The position numbers and the translations under genes are program-made. Below are positions 7,874 to 20,299 of a stretch of DNA of 64,000 nucleotides, in pieces. Each line of letters opens with the position of its first letter. Within the stretch, counting starts at the first letter, position 1. The DNA is taken from assembly GCF_003675325.1 (NCBI RefSeq), contig NZ_CP033073.1, positions 5,952,001 to 6,016,000 on the forward strand. Reading direction: 5' to 3'. The notes below the pieces were generated by a model, which made no database searches, was not told the origin of the DNA, and saw only the letters and a program-made list of their open reading frames with translations. Source of the DNA: Streptomyces dangxiongensis (GTDB lineage Bacteria; Actinomycetota; Actinomycetes; Streptomycetales; Streptomycetaceae).

Positions 7874-8754
7874 TTGAGCACCGGGGCGTCGACGGCGTCC
7901 GAGAGCCACTGCTTCTCGATCCGGGCCAGCGTGCCGTCCTTGCGCAGGGCGTCGACGGCGCGGGTCACGCACGGGGTCAGCGCGCTGCCCTTGTCCAGCA
8001 CGAGCCCGAACTGCTCGGGCGCGCCGCCCTGGTTCTCGAACTGGCCGACGATCTTCGCCTCCGTCACCTCGGCCGCGGTGATGTAGAACGCGGTCGGCAG
8101 GTCGGTGACGACGGCGTCCACCTGCCCGTTCCGCAGCGCGGACTTGGCCTGGTCGTTCTTGGCGTAGACGGCGGGCTCCCGGGTCGGCTTCACCACGTCG
8201 GTGATGTAGTCGAGGCTCGTGGTGCCCACCTGGGCGCCCAGCTTGAGCTTCTTCAGGTCCGCGATGTCCGTCGCCCCGGCGGCCTTGCCGTCCTTCAGCG
8301 CGATGACGGCCTGACGCACGTCGTAGTAGCCGGAGGAGAAGTCCACGGCCTTCTTGCGCTCGGCGCTGATCGACACCTGGTTGATGTCGAAGTCGAAGGT
8401 CTTCACGCCCGGCGCGAACGCCTTGTTGAACGGCACGCTCTGCCAGACGACCGCGCTCCTGTCGTAGCCCAGTCGCTTCGCCACGGCGTAGGCGACCGCC
8501 GACTCGTAGCCCTTGCCGTCGGCGGGCTTGCCGTCCTTGAACCAGGGCTCGTACGCCGGTTCGTCCGTCGCCACCGTCAGCTTGCCCGACGTCTTGGTGG
8601 CGAGCCCGCCCTTCGCGCAGCTCTTGGCGGCCGGCCCGGACGGGGCCGCCGACGCGCTGTCCTCGGGTTGCGGAGCGCAGCCGACGGCGGTGGCGAGCAG
8701 AGCTATGGTCGCGGCGGCCACCGCGCGGCGCAGGGGGCGATGAGCAGGATGCAT
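7870..8754 (-). CDS. Polar amino acid ABC transporter, substrate-binding lipoprotein
   Basis: 294-residue lipoprotein of the family 3 solute-binding proteins. The signal sequence has a basic start (MHPAHRPLRRAV), a hydrophobic core and the lipobox ATAVGC, so the mature protein is tethered to the outer face of the membrane. The mature part has LTVATDEPAYEPWF, YESAVAYAVAKRLGY and FDFDINQVSISAERKKAVDFSSGYYD, the hinge and ligand-site region of this family. It is the first gene of the operon and overlaps the permease by four bases. The ligand is not determinable from sequence; a basic or polar amino acid is likely. Confidence 0.9.
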   Translation of the reverse strand: MHPAHRPLRRAVAAATIALLATAVGCAPQPEDSASAAPSGPAAKSCAKGGLATKTSGKLTVATDEPAYEPWFKDGKPADGKGYESAVAYAVAKRLGYDRSAVVWQSVPFNKAFAPGVKTFDFDINQVSISAERKKAVDFSSGYYDVRQAVIALKDGKAAGATDIADLKKLKLGAQVGTTSLDYITDVVKPTREPAVYAKNDQAKSALRNGQVDAVVTDLPTAFYITAAEVTEAKIVGQFENQGGAPEQFGLVLDKGSALTPCVTRAVDALRKDGTLARIEKQWLSDAVDAPVLK

Positions 8755-9050
8755 GGCCGGAGAGTGGCAGCGAACGACGCGTATGTCCAGGTCACCGCGG
8801 TGGTTGTCCGCATACTGGGAACGGGTGTTGCGGCCGTGTGAACGCAGGGGAAGACAGCCACCCACGCGCGCGTTCCGGAGCCCGGGCCGCCGGCCGAGGG
8901 CGGGGTGAAGACCGGCGGCCCTTGCCGCTCAGGAGCCGTCATCCTGCGCGGTGCTGTCCCCAGTTGACCGCCTCACACCGCTCCGGGGGAGCGCGCATGC
9001 GCGCCCGGTGCGCGCGAAATGTTCACACGGGGCGCGGGGTACGTGCCGCG

Positions 9051-9083
9051 CGCGGGGCGTACGAGCAGGGCGCACGCCCCGCG
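9051..9083 (-). terminator. Hairpin with perfect 10-bp stem
   Basis: CGCGGGGCGT (9051-9060) pairs perfectly with ACGCCCCGCG (9074-9083) around a 13-nt loop. It lies downstream of the hydrolase gene on the minus strand and could be a second terminator; it might equally be a regulatory element of the ABC operon. Confidence 0.4.
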
Positions 9084-9174
9084 TGAAGGCAGGGTGAGCA
9101 CGCCGGCCCGGGCCGCGTCCTCGCGCGTACGGGTTCCGGCGCACCATATCGGTGAGGCGCCCCCTCGCCGGGCG

Positions 9175-9200
9175 CTCACAGCGAGGCGCGCCGCTGTGAG
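9175..9200 (-). terminator. Hairpin after the MBL-fold hydrolase gene
   Basis: CTCACAGCG (9175-9183) pairs perfectly with CGCTGTGAG (9192-9200) around an 8-nt loop, 16 bp past the stop of the minus-strand hydrolase gene. Its position makes it the likely transcription terminator. Confidence 0.55.
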
Positions 9201-9216
9201 GCCCGGCGCGCGCCGC

Positions 9217-9873
9217 TCACCACCCGCGCGCGTGCCACTCCGGCAGGTGCGGCCGTTCCGTGCCCAGCGTGGTGTCGTCGCCGTGCCCGGGGTAGACCCA
9301 CGTCTCGTCCGGCAGTGCGCCGAAGATCTTCGTCTCCACGTCGTGGATCAGGCTGGCGAACGCCTGCGGATCCTTGCGCGTGTTGCCGACCCCGCCGGGG
9401 AAGAGGCAGTCGCCGGTGAAGACGTGCGGGTGGCCGTGCGGGTCGTCGTAGATCAACGCGATGGAACCGGGGGTGTGCCCGACCAGGTGACGCGCGGTGA
9501 GCTGCACCTGGCCCACCCGGATGACGTCGCCGTCGTCGACGAGGACATCGGTGGGCACCGGGATGCCGGGGGCGTCGTCGCGGCCGGCATACGTGCGCGC
9601 GCCCGTGCCGGCGACGACCCCGGCGAGCGCCTGCCAGTGGTCGCCGTGCTGATGTGTGGTGACGACGGACGCGATGCCGTCGTCACCGATCATGGACAGG
9701 AGCCTCTCCGCCTCGTTGGCGGCATCGATCAGAAGCTGCTCGTCGGTGGCCCGGCAGCGCAGCAGATAGGCGTTGTTGTCCATCGGGCCGACCGCGATCT
9801 TGGTGATCATCAGGTCCTTCAGCTCGTGCACGTCCGCCGGTCCGCCGACCTTGACCTCTCCGGAGTACGTCAT
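9217..9873 (-). CDS. Metallo-beta-lactamase-fold hydrolase (glyoxalase II-like)
   Basis: 218-residue cytoplasmic hydrolase. The metal site is clear: TTHQHGDHWQAL (HxHxDH), a distant His in LVGHTPGSIAL, the bridging Asp in VFTGDCLFPGGVG, and a final His in VYPGHGDDTTLG. The spacing and the C-terminal PGHGDDTTLG..PHLPEW are those of glyoxalase II-like thioesterases, which cleave thiol esters; in actinobacteria the thiol would be mycothiol rather than glutathione, which is inference. ATG 9873 gives 20 residues before the first strand; an internal ATG (MITKIAVG) is possible. The next gene upstream is also in a mycothiol-associated superfamily, a mild contextual hint. Confidence 0.85.
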   Translation of the reverse strand: MTYSGEVKVGGPADVHELKDLMITKIAVGPMDNNAYLLRCRATDEQLLIDAANEAERLLSMIGDDGIASVVTTHQHGDHWQALAGVVAGTGARTYAGRDDAPGIPVPTDVLVDDGDVIRVGQVQLTARHLVGHTPGSIALIYDDPHGHPHVFTGDCLFPGGVGNTRKDPQAFASLIHDVETKIFGALPDETWVYPGHGDDTTLGTERPHLPEWHARGW

Positions 9874-9917
9874 GGCGGCCAGCCTATAGCGGGGGAGACC
9901 CGCCGGACGCTGTCGTC

Positions 9918-10604
9918 CTACAGCGGGGGCAGCTTCGGCAGCGCGCCGCCCTCCACCTCCAGCGCCGCCCCGTCGCGGCGCCCGGCGAGCCAGCCCAGCA
10001 GATCGGCCGGCCGTCCGGTGACGGTGATCTCGGGCACGTCCGCCTCACGGCCGGTGCTCCACGCGCGCGAGCCGTCCGTGATCCGGGTCGCGGGGACGTC
10101 GGGGTGCCCGGCGAACCGCTGTGCGAGGAAGCCGGTCTCCCGCTCCAGGAACTCCGCCGGGAGGTGCTCCAGCTCGTACCCGGTCCCGAGGTCGACGTGG
10201 TGCAGGTCCACCTCCGCCCATCGCCGGAACGGGATCCGGGCCGCCGAGTCGGTCACCCCGTTGCGCAGTTCGACGGTGCGCGTCCAGTCCGCCGGCGTGT
10301 CCCCGGCCGCCTGGAAGCGGGCCGCACTCTCCCGGACGTCGGTGAGCTGGACGGCCACGGGGCGCGGGGCGTCGCGCTCGATGTCGGCGTCGCGCTGCTC
10401 GGCGCTCGCGTACATGGGACGCCCTTCCAGGACGTTCACGAGCGCGTCGGCGTTGCGGGCGAGGTGGGCGAGCACATGCCCGCGGCTCCAGCCGGGTAGC
10501 CGTGACGGCAGGGCGAGTGACGCGTTGTCCAGTTCGGCGACCGCGGCGAGGAGCCGGTCGGTCGCGTCACGTACACGTGCCAGGTCATGAGCGTGATCAA
10601 TCAT
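9918..10604 (-). CDS. DinB-like / maleylpyruvate isomerase family protein (mycothiol-dependent enzyme superfamily)
   Basis: 228 residues. The N-terminal four-helix bundle has the metal-binding pattern of the DinB/MDMPI superfamily: ATDRLLAAVAELD, then SRLPGWSRGHVLAHLARNADAL with the first His ligands, and FRRWAEVDLHHVDLGTGY with the later His residues. The C-terminal part (about 145-228) contains ITVTGRPADLLGWLAGR, the small SCP-2-like domain found in this group. Characterised members use mycothiol as cofactor, for example in maleylpyruvate isomerisation; the substrate here is unknown. ATG 10604 starts the recognisable domain directly. The open frame extends far upstream only as an antisense shadow of uvrA. 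Confidence 0.83.
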   Translation of the reverse strand: MIDHAHDLARVRDATDRLLAAVAELDNASLALPSRLPGWSRGHVLAHLARNADALVNVLEGRPMYASAEQRDADIERDAPRPVAVQLTDVRESAARFQAAGDTPADWTRTVELRNGVTDSAARIPFRRWAEVDLHHVDLGTGYELEHLPAEFLERETGFLAQRFAGHPDVPATRITDGSRAWSTGREADVPEITVTGRPADLLGWLAGRRDGAALEVEGGALPKLPPL

Positions 10605-10826
10605 GGTGCTGACCCTAGTGCGGCCACACCTTCGGGTGAAGGTGAGGAACCTCGCCCGCAAATCGAAAGCACGTGCTATATCGTCGAAGGTGGCGTCGGG
10701 CATGCTGGAGGGTCGGGGGTTGTTATGCAACCGGGCAATCCGACCGGCGTTGTCAGTGGCTCCCCCTAGTCTGAAGAAGCTCGGGGGCCCCGCCCCTGTC
10801 ACTTCTCTAGAAAGGTGCGGACCGGC
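10605..10826. promoter_or_regulatory. Divergent promoter region of the isomerase-like gene and uvrA
   Basis: This 222-bp gap contains the perfect palindrome AGCACGTGCT at 10668-10677 and a TTGTTATGCAACCGGGCAA stretch from 10719. I looked for an actinobacterial LexA box (GAAC-N4-GTTC type) and did not find a clear one. No -35/-10 pair was convincing. Confidence 0.35.
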
Positions 10827-13853
<3,027 letters not shown>

Positions 13854-13917
13854 GCCGGCCGGACCGGGAGGCGGTCAGGACGCCCTCCGGCCCCGGACTG
13901 ACGCATCATCAGAAACC

Positions 13918-13948
13918 GGCGCCCCGCGGGAACTCCTCGCGGGGCGCC
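13918..13948 (+). terminator. Terminator hairpin after uvrA
   Basis: GGCGCCCCGCG (13918-13928) pairs perfectly with CGCGGGGCGCC (13938-13948) across a 9-nt loop, 65 bp past the uvrA stop, and is followed by GTTCGTTCC. It also lies beyond the end of the convergent kinase gene, so it may work both ways. Confidence 0.65.
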
Positions 13949-14049
13949 GTTCGTTCCACCAACAGCCAGCCCGGTCCTGCGATCCGACAGGTCCCCGTAC
14001 ACCGCAGGGCCGGCCGTACCTTGTCAACAGCACAGGGAGAACAGACCGC

Positions 14050-14970
14050 TCACAGCGCGGCCGGCCCGCCCAGCTCGGCCGCGTACGGCGGCTCGGCCCC
14101 CGCCCGTGAGCAGGTGACCGCCGCCGCGCGGGCCGCGAAGCGCAGCAGCCGCGTCCAGCCCTCCGTCCCGAGGGAGGCGAGCGCCTCCGGCGTCAGCGCG
14201 TCCCGCACGGCCAGTCCGTGCAGCAGGGCCGCGTTCACCGTGTCACCGGCGCCGATCGTGTCCACGACGGCGACCTTCTCACCGGGCACGGCGTGCTCCC
14301 CGCCGTCCCGGGTGAACACGGTCAGGCCCTCCCCGCCCCGGGTGACGACCACGGCCGCCGGTCCCGCGGCCAGCCATTCGCGCGGGGTGCCGCCGAGCCA
14401 CGCGGCATCCTCCGCGGACAGCTTCAGCAGCGTCACCGAGGGCAGCCAGCTCTCGAAACGCGCCCGGTAGGCGTCCGCGTCCGGGATCAGCCCCACCCGG
14501 ATGTTGGGGTCGAGCGCGGTGAAGAGCCCCTGTCCCGCAGCGGTACGCATCAGCTCCTCGTAGGCGCTCGCGCCCGGCTCCAGGGCGAGCGAACAGGTAC
14601 CGAAGGACACCGCGCGCGTACCGGCGGGCAGCGTCACCGGGCCGGAGAACAGGCGGTCGGCGGTGCCGTCGACATAGAAGGAGTAGGCCGCCGAGCCGGC
14701 GGTGTCGACCGTGGCCACCGCGAGGGTCGTCGGCTCCGGCCCCCGCTGTACGCCGGACACGTCGACCCCGGCCCGCCGCAGCCCGTCCAGCAGGGCCTCG
14801 CCGAAGGCGTCGTTCGACGCCCGGGAGCAGAAGGCGGTGCGGGAGCCGAGCCGCCCGAGGGCCACGGCGGTGTTGTAGGGGCCACCGCCGAGCGCCGGTC
14901 TCAGCACCGCGAGGGCGCCGGGGCCCTGCGGTACGAGGTCGATCAGTGCCTCACCGGCAACGACGATCAT
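14050..14970 (-). CDS. PfkB-family carbohydrate kinase (fructokinase-like)
   Basis: 306-residue ribokinase-family sugar kinase. The N-terminal signature is GGGPYNTAVALGRLG, and the C-terminal signature DTIGAGDTVNAALLHGL holds the catalytic Asp and anion-hole glycines. VVAGEALIDLVPQ at the start and DPNIRVGLIPD in the middle resemble fructokinases. It phosphorylates a sugar or sugar phosphate using ATP; which one cannot be told. ATG 14970 is preceded by AAGGAGGGAACC, a strong ribosome-binding site. Monocistronic, convergent with uvrA and divergent from the Rieske gene. Confidence 0.87.
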   Translation of the reverse strand: MIVVAGEALIDLVPQGPGALAVLRPALGGGPYNTAVALGRLGSRTAFCSRASNDAFGEALLDGLRRAGVDVSGVQRGPEPTTLAVATVDTAGSAAYSFYVDGTADRLFSGPVTLPAGTRAVSFGTCSLALEPGASAYEELMRTAAGQGLFTALDPNIRVGLIPDADAYRARFESWLPSVTLLKLSAEDAAWLGGTPREWLAAGPAAVVVTRGGEGLTVFTRDGGEHAVPGEKVAVVDTIGAGDTVNAALLHGLAVRDALTPEALASLGTEGWTRLLRFAARAAAVTCSRAGAEPPYAAELGGPAAL

Positions 14971-15004
14971 GAGGCGGTTCCCTCCTTGGCGGACCCGAAC
15001 AGTG

Positions 15005-15090
15005 AGCGGCCCCGATCCCCGCGCCGCCCGAGCCGAGAGCGGCCCGGTCCCTGCGCCGCCCGAGCCGCGAGTCGGCCAGGTCCCTCCGCC
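15005..15090. repeat. Imperfect ~33-bp tandem repeats in an intergenic region
   Basis: The 334-bp gap between the divergent kinase and Rieske genes contains two and a half copies of a ~33-bp unit ending in GCGCCGCCCGAGCCG (15005-15037, 15038-15069, partial from 15070). The rest of the gap (15091-15304) shows no clear gene or promoter. The repeats may be slippage products or multiple binding sites. Confidence 0.55.
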
Positions 15091-15304
15091 GGTTCCCCGG
15101 TACAGGTGAATCCGGACCGAACCGCGCACCCGGGCCGCCGACCGAGCCGTCCCAGCCTGCGCCCCGGGCCGGCCGAACCGGGACGGTATCTCACCATCTC
15201 ACCCCGCGTAAACGGGTACGTGAGCGCCTGCCGCCCCACGGGTCCGCGCGCCCCCACCCCCGGGTATCGTCGCCCTGCACACCCCGTGACCTGTGGAGCC
15301 CCAG

Positions 15305-15733
15305 ATGCCCGCCCACTCCTCGGCAAGCCGCCGTACCGTCCTTCGAGGGGCCGCCGCCGCCCCGGTCGCCGGGCTCGGCCTGGCCGCGTGCTCGGCACCG
15401 GGCGGGAGCGGGTCTGCCGCGGCCACCCCGACCGCACCGGTCGATCTCGGTGCCGAGAGCGAGGTCGTGAACGGCGGCGCCCAGCTCTACCAGGACCACA
15501 ACGTGGTGGTCAGCCGTGACCGGAACGGCACGCTGAGGGCGTACAGCACGATCTGCACGCACGGCGGGTGCCCCATCAACAAGCTGCGGGGGACGACTCT
15601 GGTCTGCCCCTGCCACGGCAGCGAGTTCGACGCCGTGACGGGCAAGGTGGTCCAGGCGCCGGCCACCGAGCCCCTGGGCGAGCTGAAGGTGAAGGCCGCG
15701 AACGGCAGGATCATCGCCGGCCCGGCGACCTGA
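15305..15733 (+). CDS. Tat-exported Rieske [2Fe-2S] protein (lipoprotein)
   Basis: 142 residues. The signal region has a twin arginine (SASRRTVLRGAAAAP) and ends with a lipobox LAAC (Cys29), so it is probably exported folded by Tat and lipid-anchored outside. The Rieske cluster motifs are ICTHGGCPINK and CPCHGSEFD, which give the two Cys and two His ligands and the disulphide pair typical of high-potential Rieske proteins. Length fits the small secreted Rieske proteins of actinobacteria. ATG 15305 follows GGAG at 15294; a GTG at 15293 would add four residues. The electron partner is unknown; no cytochrome or dioxygenase gene is adjacent. Confidence 0.9.
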   Translation: MPAHSSASRRTVLRGAAAAPVAGLGLAACSAPGGSGSAAATPTAPVDLGAESEVVNGGAQLYQDHNVVVSRDRNGTLRAYSTICTHGGCPINKLRGTTLVCPCHGSEFDAVTGKVVQAPATEPLGELKVKAANGRIIAGPAT

Positions 15734-15819
15734 CGGAGGGCTGCCCGAAGTCACCCCGGGCCGCCCGGACCGGTCGCCGCGCACGAAGTGGCGGGCGGAG
15801 AGGCGGCCGGAGGGGTCCG

Positions 15820-16767
15820 TCACTCCCACTCCCAGGCGATCCCCACGATGCCCGGCCGGATGCGCGGCTCGACCACGTGCGCACAGTGGTGCAGGCCGGT
15901 CACGGCGAGGTCCTGGCGGCCGCTGCGCGGAGCCGCCGGCGAGTGCTGGGCGAAGCGGTGGCAGCGGGCCGGCAGGGCGGCCGGATCGAAGCGCACCTGG
16001 AGCGCGTACTGGCCACCGGGAGAGCCGAACCGCTGGACATGCTCACGAGCGGTACCGGCCGTGCCGTCCTCCACGGCGTACCGGAAGAGGAACGTGTCGC
16101 CGGAGCGCAGCCGGGTGTCGAACAGCAGCTCGGCCACCAGCACGCCGGTGTCCTGGTCCCAGCGCAGGCGTCCGGTGCGGCAGTTCTCCAGGGCGCGCAC
16201 GGTCATACGGCGGGGATCGCAGCCCCGGTCGCCGTGGTGGACGGCGACGAAGCGGTCGACGCCGTCGCTGTGGGCCCGCACGATGTGGTGGGCCTCGCGG
16301 CCGGCCAGCTCGCGCCGGGCGCCGATCCGGACGCATTCATGGTGCCCCAGGGTGTGCAGCCCGCCGTCCACGGACCAGCCAAGGTCGGCCGTGAGCCGGT
16401 CCAGGACGTCCGAGGCCTCCACCAGGGAGCGGTAGGAGCGGCCCCCCGGACGGCCGGCCGTCGAGCGCTCGCCGACCTCGGCGAGCAGCCGGATCAGTGA
16501 CTCGTCCGGGAGCTGGAGTATCTCCTCCAGCGCTCGTACGGCGCGCAGCGACTCGGGCCGCTGTGGGCGGCGGGCGCCCTGCTGCCAGTAGCTGAGGCTG
16601 GTCACGCCCACCTTGACTCCGTGGCGGGACAGATGGTGCTGCACGCGCTGGAGCGGCAGTCCGCGTGCGGCGATCGCGGCGCGCAGCGCCACGTGGAAGG
16701 GGCCGCCGCGCAGGGCCGTGTCGAGTTCCGCGGTGGGGACGTCCGCGTGCTCTGTGGCATGCCGCAT
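15820..16767 (-). CDS. Helix-turn-helix (XRE-like) DNA-binding regulator
   Basis: 315 residues. Residues about 22-75 look like an XRE-type HTH: FHVALRAAIAARGLPLQRVQHHLSRHGVKVGVTSLSYWQQGARRPQRPESLRAVRALEEIL. The remaining ~240 residues are rich in His and form no fold I recognise; they include VHHGDRGCDPRRMTVRALENC and a C-terminal stretch with many aromatic residues, and could be a sensor domain. It is divergent from uvrC across 420 bp. Streptomyces genomes carry such paired regulators near conserved loci. Target and ligand are unknown. Confidence 0.75.
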   Translation of the reverse strand: MRHATEHADVPTAELDTALRGGPFHVALRAAIAARGLPLQRVQHHLSRHGVKVGVTSLSYWQQGARRPQRPESLRAVRALEEILQLPDESLIRLLAEVGERSTAGRPGGRSYRSLVEASDVLDRLTADLGWSVDGGLHTLGHHECVRIGARRELAGREAHHIVRAHSDGVDRFVAVHHGDRGCDPRRMTVRALENCRTGRLRWDQDTGVLVAELLFDTRLRSGDTFLFRYAVEDGTAGTAREHVQRFGSPGGQYALQVRFDPAALPARCHRFAQHSPAAPRSGRQDLAVTGLHHCAHVVEPRIRPGIVGIAWEWE

Positions 16768-17189
16768 GCCGAGGGGCCTTTCTGTGAGGTGTCACTCCGG
16801 CTGGTCGGGCCGTCTGTGCGGGTCCGCGGGCCACCCCCGTGGGCGCTGCGGGCCCGTGGCCGGGCACGCCGCGCCCGTGTGCAGGCGTGCACGGCCCCGA
16901 GTTCCCCCGCATTGAAGCGTGTTGACCAGGACCCGACAACACCTGGCGCCCGACCGCAGTGGACGGCTGGCCGGACCTCACCATCTCGCGGCGGGGGCGG
17001 CGGGGGAGGGCCATCGGGGGGCCGCGCCGGTGAGCATTGCTGGTGAGGAGGCCGGTGAACAGGGCGCACGGACAGGGGTGCGGACATCGCGGCGGCGGTG
17101 CCGCCGACGCACTCCCGGGGCGCCGCAGGGGGGCGGGCGTCGTCCACAGGCGCGACGCGGTGTCGGTGCTCGCCAGTAGGGTGTGAGAC
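16768..17189. other. Divergent intergenic region between the HTH regulator and uvrC
   Basis: This 422-bp region must contain the uvrC operon and regulator promoters. Visible elements are TTGACC at 16920 with no good -10 behind it, and a G-rich run GGCGGGGGCGGCGGGGGAGG near 16991. No small gene with good coding character was seen. Confidence 0.4.
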
Positions 17190-19286
17190 ATGGCCGATCC
17201 CTCCAGCTACCGCCCCAGGCCGGGAGACATCCCGGACTCTCCCGGGGTGTACAGGTTCCGTGACGAGCACCGCCGGGTGATCTACGTCGGAAAGGCGAAG
17301 AGCCTGCGCCAGCGCCTGGCGAACTACTTCCAGGACCTGGCGAACCTGCACCCGCGCACCCGGACGATGGTGACCACCGCCGCGTCCGTGGAGTGGACCG
17401 TGGTGTCCACGGAGGTGGAGGCGCTCCAGCTTGAGTACTCCTGGATCAAGGAGTACGACCCCCGGTTCAACGTCAAGTACCGCGACGACAAGAGCTACCC
17501 GTACCTCGCGGTGACGATGAACGAACAGTTCCCGCGCGTGCAGGTGATGCGCGGTCACAAGAAGAAGGGCGTCCGGTACTTCGGTCCGTACGCGCACGCG
17601 TGGGCGATCCGGGACACCGTCGACCTGCTGCTGCGGGTCTTCCCGGTGCGCACCTGCTCGGCCGGTGTCTTCAAGAACGCCGCCCGTACCGGCCGCCCCT
17701 GCCTGCTCGGTTACATCGACAAGTGCTCCGCCCCCTGTGTCGGCCGGATCACCCCCGAGGACCACCGGGACCTGGCCGACGAGTTCTCTGACTTCATGAC
17801 CGGCCGCACGGGTACCTACCTCCGCCGTCTGGAGAAGCAGATGACGGACGCGGCCGAGGAGATGGAGTACGAACGGGCGGCCCGCCTGCGCGACGACATC
17901 GGGGCCCTGAAGAGGGCCATGGAGAAGAACGCGGTCGTGCTCGCCGACGCGACCGACGCCGACCTCATCGCCGTCGCCGAGGACGAGCTGGAGGCGGCCG
18001 TCCAGATCTTCCACGTACGCGGCGGCCGGGTCCGCGGCCAGCGCGGCTGGGTGACCGACAAGGTCGAGGAGGTCACCACCGGCGCCCTGGTCGAACACGC
18101 CCTCCAGCAGCTCTACGGCGAGGAGACCGGGGACGCGGTTCCCAAGGAGGTGCTGGTGCCGGCCCTGCCCGAGCCGGTCGAGCCGGTCCAGGAGTGGCTG
18201 GCCGCCCGCCGCGGGTCGAACGTCTCGCTGCGCATCCCGCAGCGCGGCGACAAGAAGGCGCTCATGGAGACCGTGCAGCGCAACGCCCAGCAGTCCCTCG
18301 CCCTGCACAAGACGAAACGCGCCTCCGACCTGACCACCCGCTCGCGTGCGCTGGAGGAGATCGCCGAGGCCCTCGACCTGGACAGCGCCCCGCTGCGCAT
18401 CGAGTGCTACGACATCTCGCACCTCCAGGGCGACGACGTGGTGGCCTCCATGGTCGTGTTCGAGGACGGCCTCCAGCGCAAGAACGAGTACCGCCGCTTC
18501 CAGATCAAGGGCTTCGCCGGCCAGGACGACGTCCGCTCCATGCACGAGGTGATCACCCGGCGCTTCCGGCGCTACCTGGCCGAGAAGGAGCGGACGGGGG
18601 AGTGGGCCGACGGCGCCGGCACCGAGGAGGTGCTCACGGACGGCGACGGCGCGCTCGCCGGCCCGGAAGTGGTCACCGACTCCCTCAAGGACGACGACGG
18701 GCGTCCCAGGAAGTTCGCGTATCCGCCGCAACTCGTCGTCGTCGACGGAGGTCAGCCGCAGGTCGCGGCGGCCCGGCGCGCCCTGGACGAGCTGGGCATC
18801 GACGACATCGCGGTCTGCGGGCTCGCCAAGCGCCTGGAAGAGGTCTGGGTGCCCGGCGAGGACGACCCGGTGGTCCTGCCCCGCACCAGCGAGGGTCTCT
18901 ACCTGCTCCAGCGGGTCCGGGACGAGGCCCACCGGTTCGCGATCACCTACCAGCGGACCAAGCGTGCCAAACGCTTCCGGGCCGGCCCGCTGGACGACGT
19001 GCCCGGGCTGGGCGAGACCCGCAAGCAGGCGCTCATCAAGCACTTCGGCTCGGTGAAGAAACTGCGGTCCGCCACCATCGAGCAGATCCAGGAAGTGCCC
19101 GGGATAGGCCGGAAGACGGCCGAGACCATCGCCGTGGCCCTCGCCCGGGCGGTCCCGGCCGCACCCGCCGTGAACACGGCGACCGGAGAGATTATTGAGG
19201 ACGAGGAACCCGACACGACGGGGGGTTCCTCGGGGGAGCCCGTGACCACGGGCCCCCCGGACGGACGACGGGGGCAGGAGACATGA
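17190..19286 (+). CDS. uvrC: UvrC, excinuclease ABC subunit C
   Basis: 698-residue dual-incision nuclease of nucleotide excision repair. The N-terminal GIY-YIG domain (3' incision) has [31 protein letters not shown]; a Cys cluster follows ([22 protein letters not shown]); the UVR motif that binds UvrB is near residues 205-240 ([28 protein letters not shown]). The C-terminal RNase H-like nuclease (5' incision) has [24 protein letters not shown] and [13 protein letters not shown]; the tandem HhH ends the core ([37 protein letters not shown]). Start ATG 17190 fits. The stop overlaps rapZ as ATGA, making it the first gene of uvrC-rapZ-yvcK-whiA. Confidence 0.97.
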   Translation: MADPSSYRPRPGDIPDSPGVYRFRDEHRRVIYVGKAKSLRQRLANYFQDLANLHPRTRTMVTTAASVEWTVVSTEVEALQLEYSWIKEYDPRFNVKYRDDKSYPYLAVTMNEQFPRVQVMRGHKKKGVRYFGPYAHAWAIRDTVDLLLRVFPVRTCSAGVFKNAARTGRPCLLGYIDKCSAPCVGRITPEDHRDLADEFSDFMTGRTGTYLRRLEKQMTDAAEEMEYERAARLRDDIGALKRAMEKNAVVLADATDADLIAVAEDELEAAVQIFHVRGGRVRGQRGWVTDKVEEVTTGALVEHALQQLYGEETGDAVPKEVLVPALPEPVEPVQEWLAARRGSNVSLRIPQRGDKKALMETVQRNAQQSLALHKTKRASDLTTRSRALEEIAEALDLDSAPLRIECYDISHLQGDDVVASMVVFEDGLQRKNEYRRFQIKGFAGQDDVRSMHEVITRRFRRYLAEKERTGEWADGAGTEEVLTDGDGALAGPEVVTDSLKDDDGRPRKFAYPPQLVVVDGGQPQVAAARRALDELGIDDIAVCGLAKRLEEVWVPGEDDPVVLPRTSEGLYLLQRVRDEAHRFAITYQRTKRAKRFRAGPLDDVPGLGETRKQALIKHFGSVKKLRSATIEQIQEVPGIGRKTAETIAVALARAVPAAPAVNTATGEIIEDEEPDTTGGSSGEPVTTGPPDGRRGQET

Positions 19287-20299
19287 CCGAGCACGAGGCA
19301 CAGCCCACAGCGCGGCGAGAACAGACGCACAGCGACACGGGCGACGAGGTCGCCCGGCAGGACGCCGGCCAGGGAGCGGGCGAGGACAACGGAGCACAGG
19401 TGAGTACGGGCAGCGAGACAGCCGGGGCCCCCGAGGCGGCCATCCCCGAGCTGGTGATCATCTCCGGCATGTCCGGAGCGGGCAGATCCACGGCCGCGAA
19501 GTGTCTGGAGGACCTCGGCTGGTTCGTCGTGGACAACCTCCCGCCCGCGCTGATCCCCACCATGGTGGAGCTGGGCGCCCGGTCCCAGGGCAACGTGGCG
19601 CGGATCGCGGTCGTCGTGGACGTCCGGGGCCGGCGCTTCTTCGACAACCTGCGCGAGTCCCTCGCCGACCTGGACACCCGGGGCGTCACCCGCAGGATCG
19701 TCTTCCTGGAGTCCTCCGACGAGGCACTCGTGCGCCGCTTCGAGTCGGTGCGCCGGCCGCATCCCCTCCAGGGCGACGGCCGCATCGTGGACGGCATCGC
19801 CGCCGAGCGGGAGCTGCTGCGCGAGCTGCGCGGCGACGCCGATCTGGTGATCGACACCTCCAGCCTGAACGTGCACGAGCTGCGCGCCAAGATGGACGCC
19901 CGGTTCGCCGGAGAGGAGGAGCCCGAGCTGCGGGCCACCGTGATGTCCTTCGGCTTCAAGTACGGTCTGCCGGTCGACGCCGACCTGGTCGCGGACATGC
20001 GGTTCCTGCCCAACCCGCACTGGGTCCCGGAGCTGCGCCCGTACACCGGCGTCAACGAGGAGGTCGCCGCCTACGTCTTCAACCAGCCCGGTGCGAAGGA
20101 GTTCCTGGACCGGTACGCCGAGCTGCTGCGGCTCATCGCGGCCGGCTACCGCCGCGAGGGCAAGCGGTATGTGACCATCGCCATCGGCTGTACCGGCGGC
20201 AAGCACCGCTCGGTCGCGATGTCGGAGAAGCTCGCCGCGCGGCTCGCGGCCGAGGGCGTGGAGACGGTGGTCGTGCACCGGGACATGGGACGGGAATGA
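19283..20299 (+). CDS. rapZ: RapZ/YvcJ-family nucleotide-binding protein
   Basis: Up to 338 residues. P-loop protein with Walker [10 protein letters not shown], the family's [13 protein letters not shown], and the C-terminal domain signature [25 protein letters not shown], ending with [20 protein letters not shown]. coli RapZ controls amino-sugar metabolism through RNase E; in Gram-positives the protein binds nucleotides and influences UDP-sugar or cell-wall physiology. Here the first ~55 residues are acidic, Gln-rich and likely disordered. An in-frame GTG at 19400 with GGAG nine bases upstream would remove 39 of them and give 299 residues, closer to the family length. The ATG at 19283 overlaps the uvrC stop. 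Confidence 0.93.
   Translation: MTEHEAQPTARREQTHSDTGDEVARQDAGQGAGEDNGAQVSTGSETAGAPEAAIPELVIISGMSGAGRSTAAKCLEDLGWFVVDNLPPALIPTMVELGARSQGNVARIAVVVDVRGRRFFDNLRESLADLDTRGVTRRIVFLESSDEALVRRFESVRRPHPLQGDGRIVDGIAAERELLRELRGDADLVIDTSSLNVHELRAKMDARFAGEEEPELRATVMSFGFKYGLPVDADLVADMRFLPNPHWVPELRPYTGVNEEVAAYVFNQPGAKEFLDRYAELLRLIAAGYRREGKRYVTIAIGCTGGKHRSVAMSEKLAARLAAEGVETVVVHRDMGRE

Larger units (their letters stand above)
8755..9216. other. Non-coding gap upstream of the amino acid ABC operon
   Basis: This 462-bp region lies between two minus-strand genes and should contain the promoter of the ABC operon near its left end, but I could not pick a convincing -35/-10 pair. Its right half is rich in CGCGCG and holds two hairpins that are listed separately. 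Open frames here have poor coding character, so I see no gene. Confidence 0.5.

Noticed and set aside
10605..10826. LexA/SOS box upstream of uvrA
   Set aside because: Searched by eye for a GAAC-N4-GTTC-like dyad; only AGCACGTGCT and other unrelated palindromes were present.
15005..15090. CRISPR-like array
   Set aside because: Units are contiguous and imperfect, with no spacers and no cas genes nearby.
16602..19397. 931-codon minus-strand open frame across uvrC
   Set aside because: Repetitive low-complexity translation opposite to the clear uvrC gene.
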